A DNA stretch of 64,000 nt from Rhodoferax aquaticus (GCF_006974105.1 NZ_CP036282.1:186001-250000); one strand, 5' to 3'. Counted from the first letter of the stretch, positions 34,701-46,133 are shown. Translations and numbers: made by a program. Notes: generated by a model from the letters alone, not told the origin.

Positions 34701-35636
34701 TTACAGGTCCAGCATCAGCTTCAAGTTTTGCACCGCCGCGCCACTGGCGCCTTTACCCAGGTTGTCCAGCCGGGCCACCAGCACAGCGTGGGCAAAGCCA
34801 TCGGCCTTGGCGTCATTGGCAAACACACGCAGCTCCATCTTGTTGGTGTTGGCCAGCGCCACGGCGTCTAGTTTCAAGTCGGCGGTGGCGGGTTCTACCG
34901 TGACCCACTCGCTGCCCGCGTAGTGCGTTTGCAGTGCGGCATGCAAGTCTTGGGCGGAGGGCGCGCCGGGCAAAGTGTCCAAATGCAAAGGCAGCTGCAC
35001 CAGCATGCCTTGGGCAAAGTTGCCGACTGACGGCGTGAACAGCGGTCTGCGGGTCAAGCCCGTGTAGCGCATGATTTCGCCAATATGCTTGTGCTTAAGC
35101 CCCAGGGCGTAGAGCTCCATGGGTGGTGCGTTGCCTTGTTCATAGGCCTCAATCATGGTGCGCCCGCCGCCCGTATAGCCGCTGATAGAAGGGAGGCACA
35201 CCGGGAAATCGGCGGGAATCAAGCCCGCATCTACCAAAGGGCGCAGCAGGGCAATGGCACCTGTGGCGTAGCAGCCGGGGTTAGACACCCGCCAAGCGGA
35301 TTGCACAGCTTGCGCCTGACCTGCACACAGTTCTGGAAAGCCATAGACCCAACCGTCTGCGGTGCGGTGGGCGGTTGACGCATCAATGATGCGGGGGCCT
35401 GCTGCACCGGTTTCGGCGTTCATAGCGTCGATGATGGCCACGGTCTCTTTGGCTGCGTCGTCGTGCAGGCAAAGCACGACCAAGTCAGCCTGGGCCAACA
35501 ACGCGCGCTTGGCGGCGGCGTCTTTGCGCAGGGCCGGGTCAATGCTGATGAGCGCAATGCCAGCCATGGTTTGTAGCCGGTCGCGGATTTGAAGACCGGT
35601 GGTGCCAGCTTCGCCGTCAATAAATATCTTCTTCAT
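34701..35636 (-). CDS. argC: N-acetyl-gamma-glutamyl-phosphate reductase, short form
   Basis: A 311-residue enzyme of arginine synthesis that reduces N-acetylglutamyl phosphate to the semialdehyde. It is the short ArgC type: the NADP loop is [13 protein letters not shown] at the N-terminus and the catalytic Cys122 is in [11 protein letters not shown]. The His of the active site is in [10 protein letters not shown]. It is a single gene, divergent from sucC. Confidence 0.94.
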   Translation of the reverse strand: MKKIFIDGEAGTTGLQIRDRLQTMAGIALISIDPALRKDAAAKRALLAQADLVVLCLHDDAAKETVAIIDAMNAETGAAGPRIIDASTAHRTADGWVYGFPELCAGQAQAVQSAWRVSNPGCYATGAIALLRPLVDAGLIPADFPVCLPSISGYTGGGRTMIEAYEQGNAPPMELYALGLKHKHIGEIMRYTGLTRRPLFTPSVGNFAQGMLVQLPLHLDTLPGAPSAQDLHAALQTHYAGSEWVTVEPATADLKLDAVALANTNKMELRVFANDAKADGFAHAVLVARLDNLGKGASGAAVQNLKLMLDL

Positions 35637-35829
35637 ATTGGGTGCTAAATAGAGTTAAATGCGGCTTAAATCCGTGCTTCAAACAAGCCCGAGAACCGTG
35701 CTTGTAAGGCGCCAACAAGGTTTGTGCGACGCAACATGATACATTTCCCCTGTTAAACGTCCGGTGCCGTGGGCATACCCCAGTGGTATTGCAGCACGGT
35801 GAAAATCATCCGTTCCTGAGAGAGCCCTC

Positions 35830-36999
<1,170 letters not shown>

Positions 37000-37010
37000 G
37001 GAATAGAACC

Positions 37011-37904
37011 ATGTCGATTCTTATCAATAAAGACACCAAAGTTATCACCCAAGGTATTACTGGCAAGACTGGCCAGTTCCATACCGAAAAATGCCAAGAA
37101 TACGCAAACGGTAAAAATTGTTTTGTCGCTGGCGTGAACCCCAAAAAGGCGGGTGAGTCGATTTTCAATATCCCGATCTACGCATCGGTGAAGGAAGCTG
37201 CCACACAAACTGGCGCTACCGTGTCCGTGATCTACGTGCCACCGGCTGGTGCAGCCGCAGCCATCTGGGAAGCCGTAGAAGCCGATCTGGATTTGGCCAT
37301 TTGCATCACCGAAGGCATTCCAGTCAAAGACATGCTCGAAGTGCGTAACCGCATGAAAGCCAAGGAAGCCGCTGGCGGCAAAAAGACCTTGCTGTTAGGA
37401 CCCAACTGTCCAGGTCTGATTACGCCTGACGAGATCAAGATCGGCATCATGCCGGGTCATATCCACCGCAAAGGCCGCATCGGCGTGGTGTCACGCTCTG
37501 GCACATTGACTTACGAAGCGGTTGCGCAACTGACTGAAATTGGCTTGGGTCAATCGTCTGCGGTTGGCATTGGTGGTGACCCCATCAACGGCTTGAAGCA
37601 CATCGACGTGATGCAGGCGTTCAACGATGATCCGGACACCGACGCCGTGATCATGATTGGCGAAATCGGTGGGCCTGACGAAGCAGAGGCTGCTCGCTGG
37701 TGCAAACTCAACATGAAGAAGCCTATCGTCGGCTTTATCGCAGGTGTGACCGCGCCTCCCGGCAAACGCATGGGCCACGCTGGCGCTTTGATTTCCGGCG
37801 GTGCAGACACTGCTGACGCGAAGCTGGCCGTGATGGAAGAGTGCGGTTTCAAAATCACACGCAATCCGTCTGAAATGGCGAAGCTGTTGAAAGCAATGCT
37901 GTAG
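37011..37904 (+). CDS. sucD: succinate--CoA ligase, alpha subunit
   Basis: A 297-residue CoA-binding subunit. The CoA fold starts GITGKTGQFHTEKCQEY; the phosphorylated His is in KRMGHAGALISG (about residue 247); GPNCPGLITP is also seen. It forms the heterodimer with SucC and is followed by a terminator. Confidence 0.97.
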   Translation: MSILINKDTKVITQGITGKTGQFHTEKCQEYANGKNCFVAGVNPKKAGESIFNIPIYASVKEAATQTGATVSVIYVPPAGAAAAIWEAVEADLDLAICITEGIPVKDMLEVRNRMKAKEAAGGKKTLLLGPNCPGLITPDEIKIGIMPGHIHRKGRIGVVSRSGTLTYEAVAQLTEIGLGQSSAVGIGGDPINGLKHIDVMQAFNDDPDTDAVIMIGEIGGPDEAEAARWCKLNMKKPIVGFIAGVTAPPGKRMGHAGALISGGADTADAKLAVMEECGFKITRNPSEMAKLLKAML

Positions 37905-37950
37905 TTTTTCTGACAACCCTTGCGCAAGCTAGGTCGGCTTGACGTAACCT

Positions 37951-37986
37951 AAAGTGCCCCGACGGATGTTTGGGCACTTTTTTTTT
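37951..37986 (+). terminator. intrinsic terminator after sucCD
   Basis: AAAGTGCCC, a 12-base loop and GGGCACTTT followed by further T bases. It ends sucCD just before the TerC gene. Confidence 0.92.
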
Positions 37987-38005
37987 GACACGATACGAGG
38001 TGGGT

Positions 38006-38689
38006 ATGGAGCTCTTAGCAAGCGCGGATTTTTGGATCAGTCTGATCGAAATCGTCTGGATCAACATCATTCTGTCCGGAGACAACGCTGTTGTGATCGC
38101 ACTGGCAGCACGTTCGCTGCCTGCCGAGCAGCAGAAAAAAGCCGTAATGTTTGGTTCTGGGGCTGCGGTAATCTTGCGCGTGGGCCTCACCTTGGTCGCC
38201 GCCACACTTATGCAACTGCCCTACTTGCAAATCGTGGGGGGGTTACTCCTGCTGTGGATTGGGGTGCAACTGATCACCGGTGAAGAAGGCGGTGAAGGCG
38301 AGTCAAGTACTACCAGTTCCCTCATGGGCGCTGTGCGCACCATATTGATCGCAGACTTGGTCATGAGTTTGGATAACGTCATTGCCGTCGCTGCCACGGC
38401 CCATGGCAATATGGTCCTTCTTGTGTTGGGCCTAGCAATTAGCATTCCTCTGGTGATCTTCGGGAGCACATTGATGATACGCATCATGGAGCGCTTCCCA
38501 TTTATCGTGACGCTAGGCGCTGCTTTGATTGGCTGGGTGGCTGGCGGAACGATTGTGAGCGACGTCTCCTTGCAGGCGCAGTTGGCAAGCTATCACTGGC
38601 TGCACTACGTGGCTGCGGCAGTGGGGGCGATCGCCGTGCTGGGTATCGCAAGCCTAGTCAAACGCAAAAACGCGTCAGCGCCCGTTTGA
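38006..38689 (+). CDS. TerC/YjbE-family membrane protein
   Basis: A 227-residue protein with about seven hydrophobic segments. The two acidic motifs of the family are ILSGDNAVVIALAAR (about residues 18-32) and DLVMSLDNVIAVAATAHG (about 115-132). Relatives act in metal, particularly manganese, handling at the membrane. ATG 38006 is preferred with CGAGG at 37995-38000. Unlike the second TerC gene at 51.5 kb, no riboswitch precedes it. Confidence 0.88.
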   Translation: MELLASADFWISLIEIVWINIILSGDNAVVIALAARSLPAEQQKKAVMFGSGAAVILRVGLTLVAATLMQLPYLQIVGGLLLLWIGVQLITGEEGGEGESSTTSSLMGAVRTILIADLVMSLDNVIAVAATAHGNMVLLVLGLAISIPLVIFGSTLMIRIMERFPFIVTLGAALIGWVAGGTIVSDVSLQAQLASYHWLHYVAAAVGAIAVLGIASLVKRKNASAPV

Positions 38690-38876
38690 GTCGATACCGA
38701 TCTGTTGTCGTTCAGACGGAAGTTTTCAGGAACTTACGGCCGATTTTGCCAAAAAGTTGCTTGTGGAACCCATAAGCATCTGATAACGTTGCCTGTTAAC
38801 TCGCGCCGCAAGTGCGGGTATCGTTGTGGGCGCTACTGTCTACTCACCGGATAGCAACACTTAGCGAAGGCGGCAC

Positions 38877-41522
38877 GTGGCGACATCATCTTCAAAAAAA
38901 TCAGTCGGTTTCTGGAAAACAGATTGGTTTGCTGGCTTGGCCATCGTGATTGCTGTGTTGGCCCTGCATGTGGGGACCGATTTCATTGGCGTGCTGGAGC
39001 GCAAGTTTTACGACTACGCCAGCACTACCACGACACGCCAACCGTCTGATCGCATTGCAGTCATTGCGATCGACGACCAAAGCATCGCCAATATAGGGCG
39101 CTGGCCTTGGCCGCGTAGCGTGCACGCCAAGCTCATTGACAAGTTGGCAGAAGCCAAAGCCAAGACCATTGTTCAGACCACCTTCTTTTTTGAGCCCCAG
39201 GTTGATCCTGGCTTGGCATTCATTCGCCAGATGAAGCAAGCGCTGGAGGCCGGTGCTGACGCGGGAGCAACAAACACACAACTCGCCCAAATCATTGCCA
39301 ACGCAGAGTTGAGCTTGGACTCTGACTCAGTGTTGGCGGCAAGCATCAAGAACGCGGGCAATGTCTTGCTGCCATCCACCTTCATCTTGGGCAACCCACA
39401 AGGCAACGCTGACAGCGCCTTACCTCCCTATGTGTTGGCCAGCACGATCAAAGACGCCAACGGTTATTCCATACCCGCAGTACGCGGCCAGTACCCGATT
39501 GAGTCGATGGGTGCCGCTGCGCAAGGGGTTGGTCACTTAAACCAATTCCCTGATGTCGATGGCGCAGTGCGCACCGAACCCTTGCTGGTCAACTACTACG
39601 GAAATGACGTGCCGTCCATGGCGCTATTGGCCGCAGCCAAAAGTCTGAACCTCACCGCTGATGATGTGAAACTCAATGCGGGTGAGTCTGTGCAGCTTGG
39701 TAAGCTGCGTGTGCAGACCGATGAGGCTGCATTGATGTTGCCCCAGTTCTATCGAGGCAAAGACGGGAAGCCGGCGTTTGCCGTGGACTCCTTCTTTGAC
39801 GTACTCAATGGCAATATACCTGCCAGCAAATACGCCAACAAAATCGTCATCATTGGTGCGACCGCAGCAGGTGTTGGAGTGCAGTTTCCTGTGCCAGGCA
39901 ACCCAGCGTTGTCGCCTGCTGAGACCATTGCACACATCACCTCCAGCATTTTGAATGAGCATTTCATTGTTCAGCCAGCTTGGGGCCTGTGGGCAACACT
40001 GGGGCTGTTTCTTGTCGTGGTAGCCTATGTGCTAGCTGGAATACCTCGGCTCTCGGCAGGTGTGGCCGCTAGCGTGACTCTGACCGGCTTCCTAGCGCTA
40101 CTTGTGACCGAATTTTTGCTCTTGTCCAATGGGGCGATCTGGCTCAAATTGGTGTTCCCGGCAGCGCTGCTCGCCATGGGCCATCTTGCATTGACTACCA
40201 AACGATTTCTGGTCACAGAAGCCGGCAAATTGAAGTCAGATGAAGAGTCCGCCGAGACCAATCGCATGATGGGGCTGGCTCTACAGGGGCAAGGGCAACT
40301 AGACATGGCGTTTGACCGGTTTCGGCGCGTGCCCATGGGCGCTGATGTCATGGAAAACCTTTACACACTGGCCCTAGACTTTGAGCGCAAGCGCCAGTTC
40401 AACAAGGCTGGGGCGGTTTACGAGCACATGGCTGCCTACGACAAGTCGTACAAAGATATACAAGCCAAAATCAATCGCGCCAAGAATCTCTCTGAGACCG
40501 TCATGCTGGGAGGTGCTTCAGGGCACCTAGGTGGCACCATGTTGCTGAACGAAGGGGCTGTCGAAAAGCCCATGTTAGGGCGCTACCAAGTCGAGCGCGA
40601 ATTGGGCAAGGGCGCGATGGGGGTCGTTTACGCAGGCAAAGACCCCAAAATTGGGCGCGTTGTCGCGATCAAGACCATGGCCTTGAGCCAAGAATTCGCC
40701 GGCGACGAGTTGGTGGATGCCCGAGAACGGTTCTTCCGGGAAGCCGAGACTGCTGGGCGCCTTCAGCATCAAAACATCGTCACGATTTTTGATGCGGGCG
40801 AAGAGCACGATCTGGCCTACATAGCCATGGAGTTTTTGAAAGGGAAAGATTTGTCGGAACACTGCAAGTCCGACAACTTGCTCCCGGTGTCCACAGTGCT
40901 CAGCATTGTTGAACGTGTGGCACAAGCCTTGGCCTATGCCCACCGCCAAAGCGTTGTCCATCGTGACATCAAGCCCGCCAATATCATGTACGAGATGCAA
41001 AGCGATACCGTCAAGGTCACCGACTTTGGCATCGCTCGTATTACGGACTCTAGTAAAACAAAGACGGGATTGGTGCTGGGTACGCCTAGCTTTATGTCGC
41101 CCGAGCAGTTGGCGGGCAAAAAAGTGGATGGCCGGTCGGATCTGTATTCGCTGGGCGTCATGCTGTTTCAATTACTTGCTGGGGTGCTTCCCTTCCGAGG
41201 GGAATCGATGGCGGAGCTGATGTATAAAATTGCCAATACAGAGGCAGCAGACATTAGGACGGTCAGGCCGGAACTTTCTGCAGCCTTGGCAGCCGTGGTT
41301 GCCAAGGCCTTGGTCAAAACACCGGAACTCAGATACCAAAATGGACAGGAATTTGCCGATGACCTTCACGGGGCCATGAACGCCAGCCCGACGGTTGCCG
41401 CTTCAGCTACTGCAAGCCTGGACGCACCGGCCAAAGAAGGCGCTTTTGAACGCACCGTCTCTTCGTTTGCACAGCATACGATTCCTATGGTGCCCAAAGG
41501 TACTACCGATATTGAAATATAA
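38877..41522 (+). CDS. CHASE2-domain serine/threonine protein kinase
   Basis: An 881-residue membrane kinase. Residues about 20-40 cross the membrane; a large CHASE2 sensor follows (IAVIAIDDQSIANIGRWPWPR at about 60-80); three membrane helices lie at about 362-440; a TPR-like helical stretch (about 465-540) leads to the kinase domain (from about 566). Kinase motifs: glycine loop GKGAMGVVYAG, Lys in AIKTMAL, HRDIKPANI (about 694), DFG (about 715), GTPSFMSPEQ. All catalytic residues are present. The start is GTG 38877 with GAAGG upstream. It leads the signalling operon; PP2C starts four bases after its stop. Confidence 0.93.
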   Translation: MATSSSKKSVGFWKTDWFAGLAIVIAVLALHVGTDFIGVLERKFYDYASTTTTRQPSDRIAVIAIDDQSIANIGRWPWPRSVHAKLIDKLAEAKAKTIVQTTFFFEPQVDPGLAFIRQMKQALEAGADAGATNTQLAQIIANAELSLDSDSVLAASIKNAGNVLLPSTFILGNPQGNADSALPPYVLASTIKDANGYSIPAVRGQYPIESMGAAAQGVGHLNQFPDVDGAVRTEPLLVNYYGNDVPSMALLAAAKSLNLTADDVKLNAGESVQLGKLRVQTDEAALMLPQFYRGKDGKPAFAVDSFFDVLNGNIPASKYANKIVIIGATAAGVGVQFPVPGNPALSPAETIAHITSSILNEHFIVQPAWGLWATLGLFLVVVAYVLAGIPRLSAGVAASVTLTGFLALLVTEFLLLSNGAIWLKLVFPAALLAMGHLALTTKRFLVTEAGKLKSDEESAETNRMMGLALQGQGQLDMAFDRFRRVPMGADVMENLYTLALDFERKRQFNKAGAVYEHMAAYDKSYKDIQAKINRAKNLSETVMLGGASGHLGGTMLLNEGAVEKPMLGRYQVERELGKGAMGVVYAGKDPKIGRVVAIKTMALSQEFAGDELVDARERFFREAETAGRLQHQNIVTIFDAGEEHDLAYIAMEFLKGKDLSEHCKSDNLLPVSTVLSIVERVAQALAYAHRQSVVHRDIKPANIMYEMQSDTVKVTDFGIARITDSSKTKTGLVLGTPSFMSPEQLAGKKVDGRSDLYSLGVMLFQLLAGVLPFRGESMAELMYKIANTEAADIRTVRPELSAALAAVVAKALVKTPELRYQNGQEFADDLHGAMNASPTVAASATASLDAPAKEGAFERTVSSFAQHTIPMVPKGTTDIEI

Positions 41523-41526
41523 GAAC

Positions 41527-42312
41527 ATGAAGTACAGCTTCTACGCAAAGACAGATCCGGGGCGGGCGCGAGAAAACAACGAAGACTCTGTCGTCTTCGA
41601 CGATGCGACCCATGTTGCTGTCCTCGCAGATGGAATGGGGGGCTACAACGCGGGTGAAATAGCCAGTGGCATGGCGACTGCATTCATCAAATCAGAGCTC
41701 CATCGCTGGTTGCTGGAGGTTAGTGCTGATGCGTCAGATCGAGACGTCAGACGGGCCGTAGAGCTGTGCGTTGAGAATGCCAACCGATCGATCTTCAACG
41801 CCGCAAACTCCAATAACCAGTACACAGGGATGGGGACCACACTGGTAGTTGGCGTTTTTCGGGGGCGCAAGCTGTTGCTAGGCCACATCGGCGACTCGCG
41901 TTGCTACCGGCTGCGCGCCGGGATCCTCACGCAAATCACCAAGGATCATTCCCTCTTGCAAGAGCAGATTGATGCGGGTTTACTGACAGCTGCACAGGCC
42001 GTCAACTCCCCTATCAAGAACTTGGTTACGCGCGCCTTGGGCGTGGATGAGGTTGTGTTGCTTGAGATCCATGAGCATGTTGTCGAAACTGGTGACCTCT
42101 ATGTCATGTGTTCTGATGGGCTGTCTGATATGGTCGACGATGAGGCGATCGCTAAAATCATATCCACGGACAGAGATTTGCAGCAAATGTCAGATGCTTT
42201 GGTGAACGCTGCCAATGACGGTGGGGGCCGTGACAACATCTCTGTGCTGATGGTGGGGGTGACCGAATCGGCCGAAAAACGCGGGCTTATCGCAAGATGG
42301 CTTGGCAAATAA
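41527..42312 (+). CDS. PP2C-type serine/threonine protein phosphatase
   Basis: A 261-residue soluble phosphatase. Metal motifs are intact: ARENNEDS near the start, ADGMGGYNAGEIASG (about residues 33-47), HIGDSRCYRLR, CSDGLSDMVDD and the final GGRDNISVLMV. ATG 41527 lies four bases after the kinase stop; the longer frame from 41395 overlaps the kinase gene. It is the natural antagonist of the preceding kinase. Confidence 0.93.
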   Translation: MKYSFYAKTDPGRARENNEDSVVFDDATHVAVLADGMGGYNAGEIASGMATAFIKSELHRWLLEVSADASDRDVRRAVELCVENANRSIFNAANSNNQYTGMGTTLVVGVFRGRKLLLGHIGDSRCYRLRAGILTQITKDHSLLQEQIDAGLLTAAQAVNSPIKNLVTRALGVDEVVLLEIHEHVVETGDLYVMCSDGLSDMVDDEAIAKIISTDRDLQQMSDALVNAANDGGGRDNISVLMVGVTESAEKRGLIARWLGK

Positions 42313-42359
42313 ACATATAACGTGTTTTCACAATTCAATTATGTAAGAAGGGGTCGGTC

Positions 42360-43037
42360 ATGCCAAAAATGATCGTGTCGATCGATGAGGTCGTAATCAA
42401 AGAAGTTCAACTCACCAAGGACAGAACGACCTTGGGGCGTCGGCCGTACAACGACATCGTGATCGACAATCTCGCAGTGAGCGGCGAGCATGCTGTCCTG
42501 CAGATGACCGGTGGTGACGTTGTTTTGGAAGACTTAAACAGCACCAATGGCACCTATCTCAATGGCAAGGCAATCAAAAAGCAACAACTCCAAAACGGTG
42601 ACACGGTAGAAGTTGGCAAGTACAAGATCAAGTTCGTTGGCGACAGCGCAGCCAATAACTTTGACAAAACCATGGTCGTCATGGCGCGCCCAGCGGGTGC
42701 TAAGGCTGTGTCAGGGCTTGCCAGTGCAACGTCTAACGCCCCCACCGTCATGAGTGACTCGTCGGGCATGGGTGCTTTTCATGCCGCCATTAAAGTCTTG
42801 TCGGGTACTGCGTCTGGCAGAGAGGTCCCACTCACCAAGGTGGTAACCACAGTCGGCAAGCCAGGCGTCGCTGTTGCAGCCATTACCCGCCGCCAGGCCG
42901 GGTTTGTGGTGCACCATGTCGAGGGCGCTGGCAATCCTACATTGAATGGGGCGCCGATCAACCAAACACCTGTTGCGCTCAAGTCAGGTGATGTGATCGA
43001 GCTTGCGGGAACCAAGATGCAGTTCATGCTGCTGTAA
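42360..43037 (+). CDS. double FHA-domain protein
   Basis: A 225-residue protein. The first FHA domain (about residues 1-95) has every phosphothreonine-binding residue: LGRRPYNDIVID, SGEHA and LNSTNGTYLNG. A Thr/Ser-rich linker (about 100-140) contains TMVV and several Thr that could be phosphorylated. The second domain (about 143-225) has FHA spacing (TTVGKPG, NPTLNGAPI, LKSGDVIELAG) but lacks the Arg and the Ser-x-x-His, so it probably cannot bind phosphopeptide. It likely is the read-out adaptor of the kinase. It lies 47 bases after the phosphatase gene. Confidence 0.9.
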   Translation: MPKMIVSIDEVVIKEVQLTKDRTTLGRRPYNDIVIDNLAVSGEHAVLQMTGGDVVLEDLNSTNGTYLNGKAIKKQQLQNGDTVEVGKYKIKFVGDSAANNFDKTMVVMARPAGAKAVSGLASATSNAPTVMSDSSGMGAFHAAIKVLSGTASGREVPLTKVVTTVGKPGVAVAAITRRQAGFVVHHVEGAGNPTLNGAPINQTPVALKSGDVIELAGTKMQFMLL

Positions 43038-43091
43038 GCAGCTCTTTGGGCCTGCTTGTTCAAGCACCATGTTTTGCACGGGCAGCGCCCT

Positions 43092-45332
43092 ATGAAGGCC
43101 ATTTCCAAGCATTGGGCCAGAATTGCGGTCACCTTGCTGCCGTTGTTCTTGGCGCTACTGCACGCTGTGGGCATGTTGCCCATCGGTGTTATTGGGCAGC
43201 TAGACAATGCCATCTACGACGCGCGGCTGCGGGCCACCAGTCCTAAGACATTGGACAAACGCATTGTCATTGTTGATATTGACGAAAAAAGCTTAGCTGC
43301 AGTTGGGCACTGGCCATGGGGCCGTCATCGCTTGGCAGAGTTGGTGAACCAGTTGTTTGAGCAGCACCACATCGCCCTGCTAGGGTTTGACGTGGTGTTT
43401 GCCGAAGAGGACGACAGCTCCGGGCTGAAAACCCTCAAGGCGCTTGCAGACCATGAACTCAAAGCCTCTCCCGAGTTCGCCCGGGCCTTGGAAAAGATAG
43501 AGCCCACCTTAGATTTTGACGCCGCGTTCGCTAAGGCCCTGGCTTCAAGGCCCATTGTGTTGGGCTACTACCTTAACCAAGGCAAAGCTTCAGGCGTGCT
43601 GCCGGCACCTGCGCTGCCCTTGGAGGCACTGCAAGGGCGCAAACTGCCTTCAACGCAATGGCGTGGCTACGGCTCCAACATTGCAGCATTGGCCGCTGCT
43701 GCCCCACGTGCGGGGCATTTCAACACCCTGCCTGACGCAGATGGGCTGGTTCGCTCCTTGCCCATGTTGGCCGAGGTCCAGGGCCAAAACTACGAGTCAT
43801 TGTCCTTGGCCATGTTCCGGTACTTGGCCGGATCACCAGACCTAAGGCCGGGCTTCACCTCGGACCGTTTCTTCTCACGCACCTACCAGACGGTGGACCG
43901 CTTGCTGTTGCAAGTGGGTGAAAAATCGCTTGCGGTACCTGTGGATGAGCGCCTTTCCTCACTGGTGCCGTACCGAGGCCCAGGTGGCCCAACGGGAAAC
44001 TCGTTTCAGTACGTGTCGGCGGTGGATGTGCTAGAAAACCGCGTCCCTGCTGACACTTTGCGGGACAAGATTGTCTTGTTAGGCACAACGGCACCGGGTT
44101 TGCTGGACCTGCGGGCCACCCCTGTCGGGGAAGCCTATCCGGGGGTGGAGGTGCACGCCAACGCTATTTCTGGGTTCTTAGATGGCAAGATATTGGTCAA
44201 GCCTGACTACGCTTTGGGCTATGAAGTGGTGGTGTTGCTCTTATCGGGGTTGATCCTGGCTTTTGGCCTGCCATTGCTCGCGGCCCCTATGGCCGTTGGG
44301 CTCAGTGTTGCTGTGTTGGCAGGCCTTACCGCGCTGAATTTTTGGCTTTATACCCAGTTCGGTTTGGTGTTGCCGCTGGCTTCGAGCTTGTGTATGGCCT
44401 TTACTGCTTTTGCGTTGAACATGAGTTACGGCTACTTTGTGGAAAGCCGGGCCAAGCGTGATTTGGCCAACCTTTTTGGAACTTATGTGCCGCCCGAGCT
44501 CGTCGACGAAATGCTGAAAGAGCCCGAGAGTTACAGCATGCAGGCCACCAATCGGGAACTGACGGTCATGTTTTGCGACATGCGCGGGTTCACGAAGATG
44601 TCGGAAAGCATGCCCCCTACCGAACTTCAAGCCCTGCTCACGGGCGTTTTTGGCAAGCTGACCGACATCATTCGCAGTAACCTTGGCACGATCGACAAAT
44701 ACATGGGCGACTGCGTCATGGCATTTTGGGGGGCGCCTGTGGAGTCTTCGCAGCATGCCCAGTTGGCCGTGAAGGCCGCTTTGGAAATGGCGCAGGCAGT
44801 CCACACCATCAATGCCGAGCACCGCGCACGGGGCTTACCCGAAATCGGCATCGGAATCGGCTTGAACACCGGAGTCATGTGCGTGGGCGATATGGGCTCC
44901 CATATCCGCAAGAGCTACACCGTCATTGGGGATGCAGTGAATCTGGCATCGCGTCTAGAAGGCCTGTCCAAGGTCTACGCAACCGACATTGTGGCCAGCG
45001 AGTCCACACGCAAGCAGGCCGGCGCAATGCTATGGCAAGAGTTAGACAAAGTTCGCGTCAAGGGCAAAGACCAAGCGGTTGCTATCTTTAGGCCCATGCA
45101 GGGGACCATCGAGGGGAGCTTCACTACCCAAGACGCGCTCAAGCTGTGGGGGCAGTTTCTCAAGGCCTACCGTGCGCAGCAATGGGACCAAGCGGATGTT
45201 GCTTTGTTGAACTTGCAAAGACAAGACGCTACCAATGCCTTGTATCGTTTGTATGTGGAGCGGGTGGCCACCTTGCGCCTGTTGCCGTTTGACCCGCATT
45301 GGGACGGTGCGACCAACTTCGAAACCAAATAA
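43092..45332 (+). CDS. CHASE2-domain adenylate/guanylate cyclase (class III)
   Basis: About 746 residues. An N-terminal membrane helix, a CHASE2 sensor (IVIVDIDEKSLAAVGHWPWGR at about 58-78), three membrane helices (about 375-455) and a class III cyclase domain (about 490-670). Both metal Asp are present: VMFCDMRGFTKM (about 492) and YMGDCVMAFWGAP; the transition-state Asn-Arg pair is in GDAVNLASRLEG and the purine-selecting Lys is likely in HIRKSYTVIGD. ATG 43092 is preferred, although TTG 43056 is possible and no clear ribosome site decides it. The same sensor type as the kinase suggests a common signal. Confidence 0.92.
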   Translation: MKAISKHWARIAVTLLPLFLALLHAVGMLPIGVIGQLDNAIYDARLRATSPKTLDKRIVIVDIDEKSLAAVGHWPWGRHRLAELVNQLFEQHHIALLGFDVVFAEEDDSSGLKTLKALADHELKASPEFARALEKIEPTLDFDAAFAKALASRPIVLGYYLNQGKASGVLPAPALPLEALQGRKLPSTQWRGYGSNIAALAAAAPRAGHFNTLPDADGLVRSLPMLAEVQGQNYESLSLAMFRYLAGSPDLRPGFTSDRFFSRTYQTVDRLLLQVGEKSLAVPVDERLSSLVPYRGPGGPTGNSFQYVSAVDVLENRVPADTLRDKIVLLGTTAPGLLDLRATPVGEAYPGVEVHANAISGFLDGKILVKPDYALGYEVVVLLLSGLILAFGLPLLAAPMAVGLSVAVLAGLTALNFWLYTQFGLVLPLASSLCMAFTAFALNMSYGYFVESRAKRDLANLFGTYVPPELVDEMLKEPESYSMQATNRELTVMFCDMRGFTKMSESMPPTELQALLTGVFGKLTDIIRSNLGTIDKYMGDCVMAFWGAPVESSQHAQLAVKAALEMAQAVHTINAEHRARGLPEIGIGIGLNTGVMCVGDMGSHIRKSYTVIGDAVNLASRLEGLSKVYATDIVASESTRKQAGAMLWQELDKVRVKGKDQAVAIFRPMQGTIEGSFTTQDALKLWGQFLKAYRAQQWDQADVALLNLQRQDATNALYRLYVERVATLRLLPFDPHWDGATNFETK

Positions 45333-45341
45333 GACCAAACT

Positions 45342-46133
45342 ATGAAGATACGCGTGTTGGGGTGTTCCGGTGCCATAGCCAAAGACTGCCGAACCACGTC
45401 GTTCTTGGTCGGGGATGATGTCTTGGTGGATGCTGGCACGGGTGTGGGAGATCTCACTTTGGAGCAAATGCGCCGCATTGACCATGTGCTGCTCACGCAT
45501 TCGCACTTGGACCATGTCGCAGCCTTGCCTCTGATGGTGGATGCCACTGCGTCGCAACGCCAACAGCCCGTGACCATCCACGCCTTGGCTGGCACCATCG
45601 CCGCCTTGAAAGCCCATATCTTTAACAACGTCATATGGCCTGACTTCAGCGCAATTCCCTCGGTCGCCGCACCGTTTATACGCTTTAGCGAGATCACTAT
45701 TGGGCAAACGCTGCAACTGGGTGCTACAACTATTGAAGTGCTCCCCGCCGTACACACGGTGCCTGCAGCAGGGTTTGCCATCAGCCAAGGGCAAGGGTAC
45801 TGGGTGTTCACCGGTGATACAGAAAAGAACCCTGCGCTTTGGCAGCGCCTCAATCAGCTCGATGTGTCCATGCTGGTCATCGAAACAGCGTTTAGCAACC
45901 GTGAAAGCAAACTGGCCGAAGACAGCCTGCATCTCTCGCCACGCGCCTTAGCGCAAGAGTTGGACTGCATTGCACCAGGCAAGCAGTTCCCCATCTACAT
46001 CACCCATACCAAGCCGGCTGAAACCGAGCAAATCATGAACGAAATTCAGCGGTTTGACCAAACCCAGCCCATGGGCGCGCATGTGAGCCACGATATTCGC
46101 TGGTTGCGTGCTGGCCAGGAGTTCGAACTATGA
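45342..46133 (+). CDS. metallo-beta-lactamase-fold cyclic-nucleotide phosphodiesterase (class II type)
   Basis: A 263-residue hydrolase. The metal motif HSHLDHVAALPL (about residue 51) has the T-H-S-H-L-D-H pattern of class II cAMP phosphodiesterases; the later ligands are in VHTVPAAG, FTGDTEKNPALW and ITHTKPAE. There is no signal peptide, so it is cytoplasmic. The gene is ten bases after the cyclase and overlaps the ATPase gene by four. The pairing with a cyclase makes cAMP the most likely substrate; this is inference. Confidence 0.85.
   Translation: MKIRVLGCSGAIAKDCRTTSFLVGDDVLVDAGTGVGDLTLEQMRRIDHVLLTHSHLDHVAALPLMVDATASQRQQPVTIHALAGTIAALKAHIFNNVIWPDFSAIPSVAAPFIRFSEITIGQTLQLGATTIEVLPAVHTVPAAGFAISQGQGYWVFTGDTEKNPALWQRLNQLDVSMLVIETAFSNRESKLAEDSLHLSPRALAQELDCIAPGKQFPIYITHTKPAETEQIMNEIQRFDQTQPMGAHVSHDIRWLRAGQEFEL

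Noticed and set aside
37905..38005. Search for a manganese riboswitch before the first TerC gene
   Set aside because: The 101-base gap is filled by the sucCD terminator and a ribosome site; the aptamer blocks are absent.
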